Shown here: piece by piece, positions 34,710 through 42,872 of the stretch
Layout: each line of letters starts with the position of its first letter
How positions within the stretch are numbered: the first letter of the stretch is position 1
Assembly (NCBI GenBank): GCA_004555405.1
Contig: SFIE01000015.1
Span: 1-47,017, forward strand
Direction of reading: 5' to 3'
DNA length: 47,017 nucleotides
Source: Subdoligranulum sp.
Lineage (GTDB): Bacteria > Bacillota > Clostridia > Oscillospirales > Ruminococcaceae
Made by a program: the position numbers and the translations under genes
The notes under the pieces: model-generated
Told to the model about the DNA's origin: nothing
The model's database searches: none
What the model saw: the letters and a program-made list of their open reading frames with translations, nothing else

Positions 34710-36044
34710 ATGGAAAAAACATTTGTGCCCGCCGACATTCTGCTGCCTTCGGTGCAGTACGATCCTTCGCAGTGGGCCTGTGTGGCCTGCGATCAGTTTA
34801 CCAGCGAGCCGGAATACTGGCAAAAGGCCTGGGCCTGTGCTGCCGGGCAGCCCAGCACCCTGCGCCTGATCTTGCCCGAGGTTTATCTGAACAGCGACTC
34901 CCCCCAGCGCCTGCAAGAGCGCATTGAATCGATCCACGAGCACATGAAAGTGTATCGTGTCGAGATCCTGCGCCGCAAAATGCACGGCTTTATGTATATC
35001 GAACGCACTCAGATGGACGGCAGCGTGCGTCAGGGCCTTGTGGGCTGTGTGGACTTGGAGGACTACAGCTACGAAAAAGGCGCAAAGCCGCTGATCCGCC
35101 CCAGCGAAAACACGGTGGTGGAGCGCATTCCGCCCCGTTTGGCCGTGCGCCGCGGCGCTGTGCTGGAGCTGCCCCATGTGATGATGCTGCTGGACGATCC
35201 CGAAAAAACCGTGATCGAGCCCTTGGCGGATACCTGCAGCGATGATGCCCTTGCCTATGACTTTGATCTGATGCTGCAGGGCGGCCATCTTTGCGGCTGG
35301 CGCATCACCGACGAGGCCGTGCAGCAGCGCGTTATGGCCGCGCTTGAGCGCTTGGCCAGCCGCGAGGTGTTTGATGCCCGCTATCCCGCCGCAGCCGGGC
35401 AGCCCCCGTTGATGATGGCCGTGGGCGACGGCAACCACAGCTTGGCCACCGCCAAAGCCCATTGGGACGAGATCAAGACCCACCTCACCGAGGAGGAGCG
35501 CCGTGATCACCCCGCCCGGCTGTGTTTGGTAGAGCTGTGCAATGTACACTCGCCTGCCATTCAGATGGAGCCCATTCACCGCCTGTTCACCGGCACCACC
35601 GGCCGCGAAGTGCTGGAAGCGCTCACCGCATGGAGCCGTGAAAACGGCTTTGGCCTGCAGCACGCTGCCGCCCAGCAGACCATTACGCTGGTGGACGAAA
35701 CCGGTGCCGGGCAAACGCTGGGCTTTGCCAGCCCCACCGAGCCCCTGGCCGTTGGCACTGCCGAGGCATTTGTGGGGCATTTTCTGGCCAGCCATCCCGG
35801 TGCCGCCGTGGACTATATCCACGGTGCCGACACGGTGCGCGCTCTGGCTCGCAAGGGCGGCGTGGGCCTGCTGATGCCCGATTTTGCCAAGAGCGATCTG
35901 TTTAAGGGCGTTGTGCTGGGCGGTGTGCTGCCCCGCAAAACCTTTAGCATGGGCCATGCCCAGGAAAAGCGCTATTATATGGAATGCCGCGACATCGACC
36001 CTGATTTTGCGCGCCACGCTGAAAGCCTTTCCACCTGCCTGTGA
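34710..36044 (+). CDS. DUF1015 family protein
   Basis: A 444-residue soluble protein of the DUF1015 family, recognised by the opening PADILLPSVQYDPSQWA (with VACDQF), by VGDGNHSLATAKAHWDE near 235 with its conserved His, and by GVLPRKTFSMGHAQEKRYYME near the end. Homologues frequently lie by serine-biosynthesis genes; the reaction is not established to my knowledge. RBS AAAGGGGG. It lies 15 bp after the DUF4015 gene, in the same run. Confidence 0.9.
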   Translation: MEKTFVPADILLPSVQYDPSQWACVACDQFTSEPEYWQKAWACAAGQPSTLRLILPEVYLNSDSPQRLQERIESIHEHMKVYRVEILRRKMHGFMYIERTQMDGSVRQGLVGCVDLEDYSYEKGAKPLIRPSENTVVERIPPRLAVRRGAVLELPHVMMLLDDPEKTVIEPLADTCSDDALAYDFDLMLQGGHLCGWRITDEAVQQRVMAALERLASREVFDARYPAAAGQPPLMMAVGDGNHSLATAKAHWDEIKTHLTEEERRDHPARLCLVELCNVHSPAIQMEPIHRLFTGTTGREVLEALTAWSRENGFGLQHAAAQQTITLVDETGAGQTLGFASPTEPLAVGTAEAFVGHFLASHPGAAVDYIHGADTVRALARKGGVGLLMPDFAKSDLFKGVVLGGVLPRKTFSMGHAQEKRYYMECRDIDPDFARHAESLSTCL

Positions 36045-36088
36045 GCGCCGCTTGCGCGCCCCTGCAATTACAATCTGTAAAATTTGTA

Positions 36089-36094
36089 TATAAT
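36089..36094 (+). promoter_or_regulatory. -10 box for the DEAD-box helicase
   Basis: TATAAT 18 bp upstream of the start codon, in a short AT-rich gap. No good -35 box is visible (AATTAC at 17 bp). It would give a very short leader, so confidence is low. Confidence 0.4.
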
Positions 36095-36112
36095 CAACAA
36101 TAAGGATACTTC

Positions 36113-37819
36113 ATGACATTTCAAGACCTTCCCCTGCAGCCCGCCATTTTGAAAGCCGTGGCCGAGGCCGGTTACACCAGCCCCAGCCCCATTCAGGCCG
36201 GGGCTATTCCCCCCGTACTGGCCGGGCGCGACCTTTTGGGCTGTGCGCAGACAGGCACCGGCAAAACTGCCGCCTTTGCGCTGCCCATTTTGCAGAATCT
36301 TTCTGCGCAAACACCCCAGCGCCCCTGTATTCGCGCTTTGATCCTTACCCCCACGCGTGAGCTTGCCCTGCAGATCGGCGATAGCTTTTCTGCCTACGGC
36401 AAGCATTTAAAGCTGCGCCACACCGTGATCTTCGGCGGTGTAGGCCAGCAGCCTCAGGTGGAGGCACTGCGCCGCGGCGTGGATATTCTCATTGCCTGTC
36501 CGGGCCGCCTGAACGATCTGATCGGCCAACGCCTGATCGATCTTTCCGGCATTGAGATCTTTGTGCTGGACGAAGCCGACCGTATGCTTGACATGGGCTT
36601 TATACACGATGTAAAAAAAGTGATCGCCAAGCTGCCGCGCCGCCGCCAGACCCTGCTGTTCAGCGCCACCATGCCCAAAGAGATCGAAGAGCTGGCCGAC
36701 AGCCTGCTGCATGACCCCGCCGTGGTAAAAGTAGACCCGGTTTCCAGCACGGTGGACCGCATCGATCAAAAATTATATTTTGTAGAAAAAAAGCAGAAGA
36801 TCGAGCTTTTGGCTTATCTTTTACAGGATAAAAGCATTGTCAATGCGCTGGTTTTCAGCCGCACCAAACACGGGGCAGACCGCATTGCCCGCTTGCTCAA
36901 CAAGGCTGGCATCACAGCGGCGGCCATTCACGGCAACAAAAGCCAAACCGCGCGCGTCAATGCGCTGGAAGGCTTTAAGGCCGGTAAAACCCGTGTGCTG
37001 GTGGCTACGGATATTGCCGCGCGCGGCATTGATATCAGCGAGCTTTCGCATGTATTCAACTACGACCTGCCCGAAGTGCCCGAAACCTATGTGCATCGCA
37101 TCGGCCGCACAGCCCGTGCCGGTGCCGATGGTGTGGCCATAAGCTTCTGCTCCACCGAGGAGCGTGAATATCTGGCAGGCATTGAAAAACTCAACCGCAA
37201 AAAGATCCCGGTAGTGACCGGCCACCCGTGGGAGGGTATGCCGCCTGCGCAGCCGCAGGCCGTGCAGCAGCCCGCACGCAAGGGCGCAGCCAAAGCCCGC
37301 AGTGCTGCCAAAGCAGCCCCCGCGCCTGAATTGGAAAGTGAGGAACCTATGCAGAACCCTGATCGCCAGCAGTCGGACGAAGGCCGACATCTTTCGGCCA
37401 GCGCCAAGCGCCGCCGTCGCCGCCGCCGTGCCATGGACCGCAGCGAAGCTGCTGCCCCCGCCGCACAGGCTGCTGCCAAACCCGAAGAGAAAAAACACCC
37501 GCAGCCCGAGCAGCGCCGCGAAAAGCCTGAGGCCAAAAAGCCCCATCAGCCGCGCCAGGCTGCGGCCCGCAAGCCTGCGCAGCCTGCCCTCCGCGCCGAG
37601 GAAGTGCGCGCAGAAAAACAGCCCCGCCGTGAAAAGTCACAGCCGCCTAAGGCAGCCTCTGTGCAGCACACACGCCGCGCAGCCGCCCAAAATAGTGAGG
37701 ACCCCGGCCTTTTGCTGATCAGCCGCAAGCCCCCTGTGCAAAAGTTTGCCAGCTTTGAGGCTTATATGGAGGCTCACGGCGGTGCCACGGCCCCCATTGA
37801 GGAAAGCCCCGAAGATTAA
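36113..37819 (+). CDS. DEAD-box RNA helicase
   Basis: A 568-residue ATP-dependent RNA helicase of the RhlE/CshA type. Q motif TSPSPIQAGAIP (22-33), motif I AQTGTGKT (45-52), PTRELALQ, DEAD (153-156), SAT, and motif VI HRIGRTARAG define two RecA domains over residues 1-375. The remaining 190 residues form a disordered, strongly basic tail rich in Arg, Lys, Pro, Ala and Gln (for example AKRRRRRRRAMDR), typical for RNA binding and cold or ribosome-assembly roles. It starts behind AAGGA. The very low complexity of the tail may make it prone to length variation. Confidence 0.95.
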   Translation: MTFQDLPLQPAILKAVAEAGYTSPSPIQAGAIPPVLAGRDLLGCAQTGTGKTAAFALPILQNLSAQTPQRPCIRALILTPTRELALQIGDSFSAYGKHLKLRHTVIFGGVGQQPQVEALRRGVDILIACPGRLNDLIGQRLIDLSGIEIFVLDEADRMLDMGFIHDVKKVIAKLPRRRQTLLFSATMPKEIEELADSLLHDPAVVKVDPVSSTVDRIDQKLYFVEKKQKIELLAYLLQDKSIVNALVFSRTKHGADRIARLLNKAGITAAAIHGNKSQTARVNALEGFKAGKTRVLVATDIAARGIDISELSHVFNYDLPEVPETYVHRIGRTARAGADGVAISFCSTEEREYLAGIEKLNRKKIPVVTGHPWEGMPPAQPQAVQQPARKGAAKARSAAKAAPAPELESEEPMQNPDRQQSDEGRHLSASAKRRRRRRRAMDRSEAAAPAAQAAAKPEEKKHPQPEQRREKPEAKKPHQPRQAAARKPAQPALRAEEVRAEKQPRREKSQPPKAASVQHTRRAAAQNSEDPGLLLISRKPPVQKFASFEAYMEAHGGATAPIEESPED

Positions 37820-38287
37820 ATCGCTGTATTTTTGCGCAAAATCTTCATGTGGCCTTTCTGATTTTTCCTTTAAATCGCATTTCTTTCATCTTTTTGTGTT
37901 AGTGTTGTCTTTTTTTCATCGTTTTTCTGCATTCTGTACTTTGTCTTACAAAAAAATATATAATTTTGTATTTTCTATAGTTTATTTTTTCCTGCAGCTG
38001 CATTCAGTAATGTGATTTTTCATCTATTTTGTGCATGAATTCAGTCGTGTTTGTGCGCCGTAGAAAACCAAAACAAAAGCCGATTTCGCCAGAGAATTTC
38101 TATATTTTTCAGTTTTTTGGCAAAATCTTTGGAAATACAACAACTTATGAATTTTTTTGTTGACAAAGCTCCCACTTATTCGATATAATTTAGCTATGGT
38201 TTTATGGAGAAAAACCACGCTAAGGGTTAACGGTGAGGAACTTTCGAAGATAGCACAATATTATAAAAAATAAGGAGAGTGGTATTT
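37820..38287. other. 468-bp AT-rich gap with hup promoter and leader
   Basis: Strikingly T-rich on the plus strand compared with the neighbours. No gene is supported. An imperfect inverted repeat (GATTTCGCCA at about 38081 with TGGCAAAATC at about 38118) lies before the hup promoter. There is no clear terminator for the helicase, although the T-rich tract may act in rho-dependent fashion. Confidence 0.5.
38160..38189 (+). promoter_or_regulatory. hup promoter
   Basis: TTGACA (38160-38165) and TATAAT (38184-38189), both perfect, with 18-bp spacing, in AT-rich DNA. Leader of about 90 nt before the HU start. Confidence 0.9.
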
Positions 38288-38581
38288 ATGACGAAATCTG
38301 AGCTTATCACTGTTGTGTCCGCCAAGAGCGATTATACCCAGGAGCAGGTTCGTGCGATCGTAGACTGCATGCTGGATGAGATCGTTCATCGACTGGCTCG
38401 CGGCGAAGAGGTTACCATTTCCGGCTTTGGCCGTTTTGAAATGCGTAAGCGCCGTGAAAAGCACTTCGTGAACCCCAAAACCAAGGATGTTCAGCTGCTC
38501 GCTGTCAGCGAAACTCCCGGTTTTAAGGCCAGCGGCAAGCTGAAGCAGAAGATCAAAGAATCCCAGAAGAAAACTCGTTGA
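38288..38581 (+). CDS. hup: HU family DNA-binding protein
   Basis: A 97-residue nucleoid protein that binds and bends DNA as a dimer. The start is at ATG 38288, because the upstream GTG lies within the ribosome site (AAGGAG). The HU fold is complete: helical N-terminus (MTKSELITVVSAKSDYTQEQ), GEEVTISGFGRFEMRKRR, the DNA-clasping arm around VNPKTKDVQLLAVSETPGFK, and a Lys-rich C-terminus. The strong promoter and terminator mark a highly expressed single gene. Confidence 0.97.
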   Translation: MTKSELITVVSAKSDYTQEQVRAIVDCMLDEIVHRLARGEEVTISGFGRFEMRKRREKHFVNPKTKDVQLLAVSETPGFKASGKLKQKIKESQKKTR

Positions 38582-38604
38582 TTTTTTGCCTGTCACAAAA
38601 ATTC

Positions 38605-38645
38605 GCCCCGGTGCTCTCTTTTCAGCGCCGGGGCATTTTTTATTC
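38605..38645 (+). terminator. Terminator after hup
   Basis: GCCCCGGTGCT (38605-38615) pairs with AGCGCCGGGGC (38624-38634), followed by ATTTTTTATT. Confidence 0.92.
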
Positions 38646-38679
38646 TGTTATCGCGCAAAACCTATCGTTTTCTGTGTGT

Positions 38680-38958
38680 TCACAGATCGTCGGCATCCTG
38701 CACAGGCACTTCGTTTTCGTTCTGCGGCACCCCCGTCCAGCTGCCCTCGGGGTCTGTGGGGGAATGCACCATCAGCGGGCTGGGCGGCAGCGTATAGCCG
38801 GGCTGCGGCGGATCGCCCGGGAACCCCGGCTCGGTCAGCGCTGCGCCGCCGGGCAGGCGTGAAGATGCCTGGGCCTGCTGCACCGCGCCCGGGGCGTTTT
38901 GCTGATCCGCCGTGTCCGGCAGCGCCACCCAAAAGCCCTCATGTTCATTGTTTTTCAT
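38680..38958 (-). CDS. Small acidic proline-rich hypothetical protein
   Basis: A 92-residue protein that I do not recognise. The start at 38958 is supported by GGAGG 9 nt upstream. The upstream in-frame ATG at 38967 abuts the GGAGG and is rejected. Composition is unusual: Pro/Gly/Ser-rich and acidic (MKNNEHEGFWVALPD, TLPPSPLMVHSPTDPEGSW, VPVQDADDL), with no membrane segment or cysteine, so probably disordered. It is divergent from the LCP-like gene and convergent with hup. The reality of the gene rests on the RBS and the sensible start; homology would decide. Confidence 0.55.
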   Translation of the reverse strand: MKNNEHEGFWVALPDTADQQNAPGAVQQAQASSRLPGGAALTEPGFPGDPPQPGYTLPPSPLMVHSPTDPEGSWTGVPQNENEVPVQDADDL

Positions 38959-39079
38959 GGATACCATCCTCCTTTTCGGGCCAGCCGGAAAATTTCGGCT
39001 GCCAAACCCACCGGCCGACCTTTTGAAGATTAGTATGCCCTCCTTCTGCCCATGCTATCCGGCAGAGGAGGGCTTTTGT

Positions 39080-39937
39080 ATGCGCACTGGTTTGAAACCG
39101 TTTTTCATCAGCTTTTTGATCACTTTGGGCGTGCTGCTTCCCTTTGTGTGGTGCGGTACGCTGTATTACGATACTGCGCATAGCAGCGCCGAGCCTGCTG
39201 CGCAGCCGCAAAGCGGCGTGCCCATTCTTTCCGGCTCGCAGGACAGCGGCGCGTTTTTGATCGCACTGGCCCCTTGGCAGGAGTGCCCGGCGCCGAGCCT
39301 TGCGATTTTGCGGCTGGACTGCCCGCAGGCTGCCATTTCCGTGTGCCTGCTGCCATCCGGCACCGTTGTGCGTAGCCCGGGCGGCTCGGCCACATTGGCG
39401 CAAAGCTATTTGACCGCCGGGCCGGGGCGCGCCGCGCAGCTTTTGTGCGAAACACTCGAGCTTCCGCCGCTTTCTTATGTGGCCGCCACGCCCGGCGGTT
39501 GGGCACTGCTGCTGGGCGACCCCGTGCTGCGGCTGGATACCGCCTCGCTGCTCACACCGGCCCAGCGCACTGCCTTGGGGCTGGAGGGCGCGGTGGGGCA
39601 GCTCAGCCTGCCTCAGGCTGCGGCCTTATGCGCCCATGGTGCGGATCTGCTGCCCGCCGAAAGCGCCCTGAAGCTGCGTTTGGCTGTGTGGGAGAACACC
39701 CTGCAGCAATGCCGCCCGCAGCTGGCCCTGCTGGCAGATGCCATGCGCGCGCAAAGTTCGCAGCTGCTCACCAGCCTTTCGGCCACCGAGCTTTTGCGTC
39801 TTGAGAAAATGCTGCGTTTTCTTTCCGGTGCCGAAAGTGTGTCCGTGCGTGTGCAAACCATGCCCGGAAAAGCCGAGGGCCAGCGCTTTGCCCTGAACGA
39901 ACAAAGCCTGGCCCTTGCCGCACAGCTGGCAGGATAA
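39080..39937 (+). CDS. LytR-CpsA-Psr-like membrane protein (degenerate)
   Basis: A 285-residue protein. The start at 39080 has GAGGAGG upstream and gives a clean N-terminal helix (MRTGLKPFFISFLITLGVLL). The extracytoplasmic part follows the order of an LCP domain: SLAILRLDCPQAAISVCLLP, then a GG-containing loop and a helix with ETLELPPLSYVAATPGGWALLLG. The charged Arg/Asp residues of active LCP enzymes, which attach glycopolymers to peptidoglycan, are mostly missing. It may be an inactive relative with a regulatory or scaffolding role. The family assignment is by pattern only and tentative. Confidence 0.55.
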   Translation: MRTGLKPFFISFLITLGVLLPFVWCGTLYYDTAHSSAEPAAQPQSGVPILSGSQDSGAFLIALAPWQECPAPSLAILRLDCPQAAISVCLLPSGTVVRSPGGSATLAQSYLTAGPGRAAQLLCETLELPPLSYVAATPGGWALLLGDPVLRLDTASLLTPAQRTALGLEGAVGQLSLPQAAALCAHGADLLPAESALKLRLAVWENTLQQCRPQLALLADAMRAQSSQLLTSLSATELLRLEKMLRFLSGAESVSVRVQTMPGKAEGQRFALNEQSLALAAQLAG

Positions 39938-39954
39938 GCTCCTGCCGGCCGGTT

Positions 39955-40839
39955 TTATCCAAGCATGGTATGCGATAGAATAAATTTGCGAAAATCCTCT
40001 GCGTGTGCCGACAATATGCGCGCGCGTAAGGTCACCAGATAAAATATGCGATACGCGTTGGGATCATCTATGTGCAGCAGCTTCACATTTTCGTTTTGCA
40101 GCAGCTCGTTCCAAGGAACCACCGCCACGCCAAAACCGTTTGCCACCAGCGCCGCAATGGCATGGTCCTCGTTCATTCTGCACGAAACAGCAATGGTTTG
40201 CCCGGCGCGCTGAAACATATTTTCCACATAGTGCGTTGTATCCGCTGACAGCACGACCGGGTATTTTGCTGCATCGGCCAGCGAAATTCTGCTTTGCCGG
40301 GTAAGCTCGTGATCGCACGGCACCAGCAGCCCCATTTCATAGCGGGCCACCGGTTCAAATTTAAATTCCGGCTGATCCTCCAGATAAGAAGCAAAGCCGA
40401 TCTCGCTGATCCCCTCGCGCAGATCCTGCATAATATGCGGTGTATCGCTTTGCCGAAACTGAAAAAACACATTTCCGCTCTGTGCCTGCTTTCGGGTTTG
40501 ATATTGCCGCATCAGCGGCGGCAAATAGAGGGCAGCCATTGCAAAATTAGCTGAAATATCAACTATTTTTTTATTCGGATCACGCAGATCACGAATGCGC
40601 TGCACCCCGGCATCCAACTCGTGCAAGGCGGCGCGGGTGTGTTCGGCAAAAATACGCCCATAGCGGGTAAGCACCACATTCCGCCCCTGTTTTTCAAACA
40701 ACGGTGCCCCCAGTTCGTTTTCCAGCGCCGCAATGGCACGGCTCACCGCGGGCTGGCTCACATTAAAAATATCGGCTGTATGTTGATAGTGCTGCGTATA
40801 CGACATACTGGTAAAATAGCGCAGTTCCCGGATATTCAT
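39955..40839 (-). CDS. LysR-family transcriptional regulator, divergent from oxidoreductase
   Basis: A 294-residue LysR regulator. The start at 40839 is chosen over 40851 because GGAGG ends 5 nt before it. The DNA-binding domain (1-60) has YTQHYQHTADIFNVSQPAVS and RAIAALENELGAPLFEK. The effector domain follows (VDISANFAMAALYLPPLM onward), similar to CynR/CysB-type regulators. It faces a Gfo/Idh/MocA oxidoreductase gene across 158 bp, so control of that gene is likely. Confidence 0.93.
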   Translation of the reverse strand: MNIRELRYFTSMSYTQHYQHTADIFNVSQPAVSRAIAALENELGAPLFEKQGRNVVLTRYGRIFAEHTRAALHELDAGVQRIRDLRDPNKKIVDISANFAMAALYLPPLMRQYQTRKQAQSGNVFFQFRQSDTPHIMQDLREGISEIGFASYLEDQPEFKFEPVARYEMGLLVPCDHELTRQSRISLADAAKYPVVLSADTTHYVENMFQRAGQTIAVSCRMNEDHAIAALVANGFGVAVVPWNELLQNENVKLLHIDDPNAYRIFYLVTLRARILSAHAEDFRKFILSHTMLG

Positions 40840-40920
40840 TTTCTCCTCCATTTATAACCAAATTGTTATGCTTTTGGTCGGAAAACGCTGTTGTTTCTCC
40901 ACGATCTTTTTTGTATTCTA

Positions 40921-40949
40921 AGTATAACAAACGAATTGCAGTTGTGCAA
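40921..40949 (-). promoter_or_regulatory. Promoter of the LysR gene
   Basis: TTGCAC (40944-40949) and TATACT (40921-40926) on the minus strand, 17-bp spacing, in the divergent gap. Confidence 0.65.
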
Positions 40950-40997
40950 AGCATTTTTGTCCACTTTGCACAGAAACGCGCAAAGGAGTGTATGGTT

Positions 40998-42179
40998 ATG
41001 AATAGATCCGCATCGCCCGTGGTAATTGGCACCATTGGTGCCGGTTACGCCGCCCATCTTCATGGCAATGGCTATGAAAAAGTGCATGGTGTGCCCGTTC
41101 GCCTGAAAACCGTGTGCGATTTAAACCTTGCTCTGGCTGAAAAGGTAAAATCCCGCTACGGATACGAGCAGGTTGAATCGGACTATCACAAACTGCTGCT
41201 TGATCCCGAAATTGATGTGATCGATATCGTTTTACCGCCGTTTTTGCATACACGCGTTGCGCTGGATGCCCTGAAAGCCGGAAAACATGTGATCTGCGAA
41301 AAGCCTTTGACCGGTTATTTTGGTGAGCCCGGTCAGGAAAACATCGGCAACACCGTGCCCAAAAGCGAAATGCTTGCCAGCTGCATGAAAGAAATGGAGC
41401 TTCTCAAGCAGGCAGTGGCTGAATCCGGCAAAAAATTCATGTATGCAGAAAACTTTGTCTATGCCACTCCCGTACAAAAAGCTGCCGAGATCCTGCGCGC
41501 CAAAAAGAGCAAGCTTTTGTTTATGAAGGGCGAAGAAAGCCTGAAGGGCTCTTCCAGTGCCGTGGCGGGCAAATGGTGCAAAACCGGCGGCGGAACCTTG
41601 ATCCGCACCGGCACTCATCCGCTGTCCGGTATGCTGTGGCTCAAATCGCAGGAAGCCGCCGCCCGCGGTGAAACCATTGGCATTGCGGATGTCACCTGTG
41701 ATGTTGGCCGCACCACAACGATTTTGACCGAGGAAGAGCACCGGCACATCTCGGCTCGCCCCGAGGATGTAGAAGATTACGGCGTGATCAGCATCACATT
41801 CACCGATGGAACCAAGGCGCTTTGCCTGGCAAGCGACACTGTGCTGGGCGGCACGAAAAACTACATTGAAGTTTATGCCAACAACACAGCGCTGAATTGC
41901 AATATCACCCCCACCGATCTTTTGAACACCTATTTTCTGGATGAGGACGGCCTGGAAAATGTGGACATTTCTGAAATGCTTCCGGCCAAGCTGGGCTGGA
42001 ACAAGGCTTTTGTAAGCGACGAGATCATTCGCGGCTACATGGGCGAAATGCAGGATTTTGTGGAAGCCATTGCCTATGATCGCGAGCCTGCTTCCGGTTT
42101 CCAGCTGGCCTACGATACCACCCGCGTAATGTACGCCGCTTATCAGTCTGCCGAGGAAGGCCGCCGGATCCAGCTGTGA
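40998..42179 (+). CDS. Gfo/Idh/MocA family oxidoreductase
   Basis: A 393-residue NAD(P)-dependent dehydrogenase of the Gfo/Idh/MocA family, usually acting on sugars, inositols or related polyols. The start is at 40998; the ATG at 40992 is only 3 nt from AGGAG. The Rossmann domain has GTIGAGYAAHLHGNGY (about 11-26), then DVIDIVLPPFLHT and the family signature GKHVICEKPLTG with its catalytic-region Lys. The C-terminal alpha/beta domain has GGGTLIRTGTHPLSGMLW, where a His acts as acid/base in relatives. Length is typical. Substrate unknown. Monocistronic, controlled presumably by the divergent LysR. Confidence 0.93.
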   Translation: MNRSASPVVIGTIGAGYAAHLHGNGYEKVHGVPVRLKTVCDLNLALAEKVKSRYGYEQVESDYHKLLLDPEIDVIDIVLPPFLHTRVALDALKAGKHVICEKPLTGYFGEPGQENIGNTVPKSEMLASCMKEMELLKQAVAESGKKFMYAENFVYATPVQKAAEILRAKKSKLLFMKGEESLKGSSSAVAGKWCKTGGGTLIRTGTHPLSGMLWLKSQEAAARGETIGIADVTCDVGRTTTILTEEEHRHISARPEDVEDYGVISITFTDGTKALCLASDTVLGGTKNYIEVYANNTALNCNITPTDLLNTYFLDEDGLENVDISEMLPAKLGWNKAFVSDEIIRGYMGEMQDFVEAIAYDREPASGFQLAYDTTRVMYAAYQSAEEGRRIQL

Positions 42180-42221
42180 TTTTTGGATGATACGGTGTTT
42201 TTACTGTATGCTGAATGCCTG

Positions 42222-42270
42222 AAGTGCCCTGTGTGAATCAGCACTGCCGATTCACACAGGGCACTTTTGC
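42222..42270. terminator. Bidirectional terminator, oxidoreductase / GNAT gene
   Basis: A perfect 18-bp stem AAGTGCCCTGTGTGAATC (42222-42239) with its complement at 42249-42266, followed by TTTTGC on the plus strand. The AA at the left base would give TT on the minus strand. Confidence 0.9.
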
Positions 42271-42314
42271 GGTATAAAGCCGTTGATCCTGCCAGAATGT
42301 TTTCCGGTATCCGC

Positions 42315-42836
42315 TCAATAAACATCCTTCATCACAATATCCTGCAGATAGCGGTGAAAGTGTTCGTATTCCTCTGCTTTCAGCATTTTGGGGAAGCTCA
42401 TCACCACCAGCTCATGCCCGGCATGATCGCGGTGGTAGGCGGGATGAATATGCGGATACGGATTTTCCACAAAGCCGCAGCGCTCATAAAACGCCTTGCG
42501 GCACACAGCGATCTCATCCACCGGCGGGTCGATCTCCAAAATCAGTGGCGTGGCTCCATAGGCTTTCAGAATCTTCTGCCCATAGCGATGGTTTCGCATG
42601 GCGGGCAAAACGCAGAAATGCTCGATATAAAGCGCCCCGCCGATATCCCAGTACAGAATTTCGCCGATCATTTCGCCGTTATCGCACACCACATCCAAGT
42701 GATAGTCCGGCTGATGCAGAATACTGCGCTGCGAAGCCGCCTCACACTGCTCATGCTCGGGGAAGCTGATTTTATAAAGCGCCATGGCTTTTTCGTAAAG
42801 CGGGTCGTTTGTATCCGTCAGTCGTTTGATCTCCAG
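42315..42836 (-). CDS. GNAT family N-acetyltransferase
   Basis: An acetyl-CoA-dependent acetyltransferase with the GNAT fold: ISFPEHEQCEAASQRSILHQ, GEMIGEILYWDIGGALYIEH, then FCVLPAMRNHRYGQKILKAY at the acetyl-CoA loop (Q/R-x-x-G-x-G region) and YERCGFVENPYPHIHPAYHR. The first ATG (42785) has no ribosome site, but the frame runs upstream through EIKRLTDTNDPLYEKA, which fits the family N-terminus. An AAAGGAG then lies 10 nt before a CTG at 42836. I therefore favour a CTG start (173 residues); 42785 gives 156. The substrate is unknown. The neighbour is an AAA ATPase gene on the same strand, 36 bp upstream. Confidence 0.78.
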   Translation of the reverse strand: MEIKRLTDTNDPLYEKAMALYKISFPEHEQCEAASQRSILHQPDYHLDVVCDNGEMIGEILYWDIGGALYIEHFCVLPAMRNHRYGQKILKAYGATPLILEIDPPVDEIAVCRKAFYERCGFVENPYPHIHPAYHRDHAGHELVVMSFPKMLKAEEYEHFHRYLQDIVMKDVY

Positions 42837-42872
42837 GGTCTCTTTTCTCCTTTTGCCTGCTGTAACGGCATT

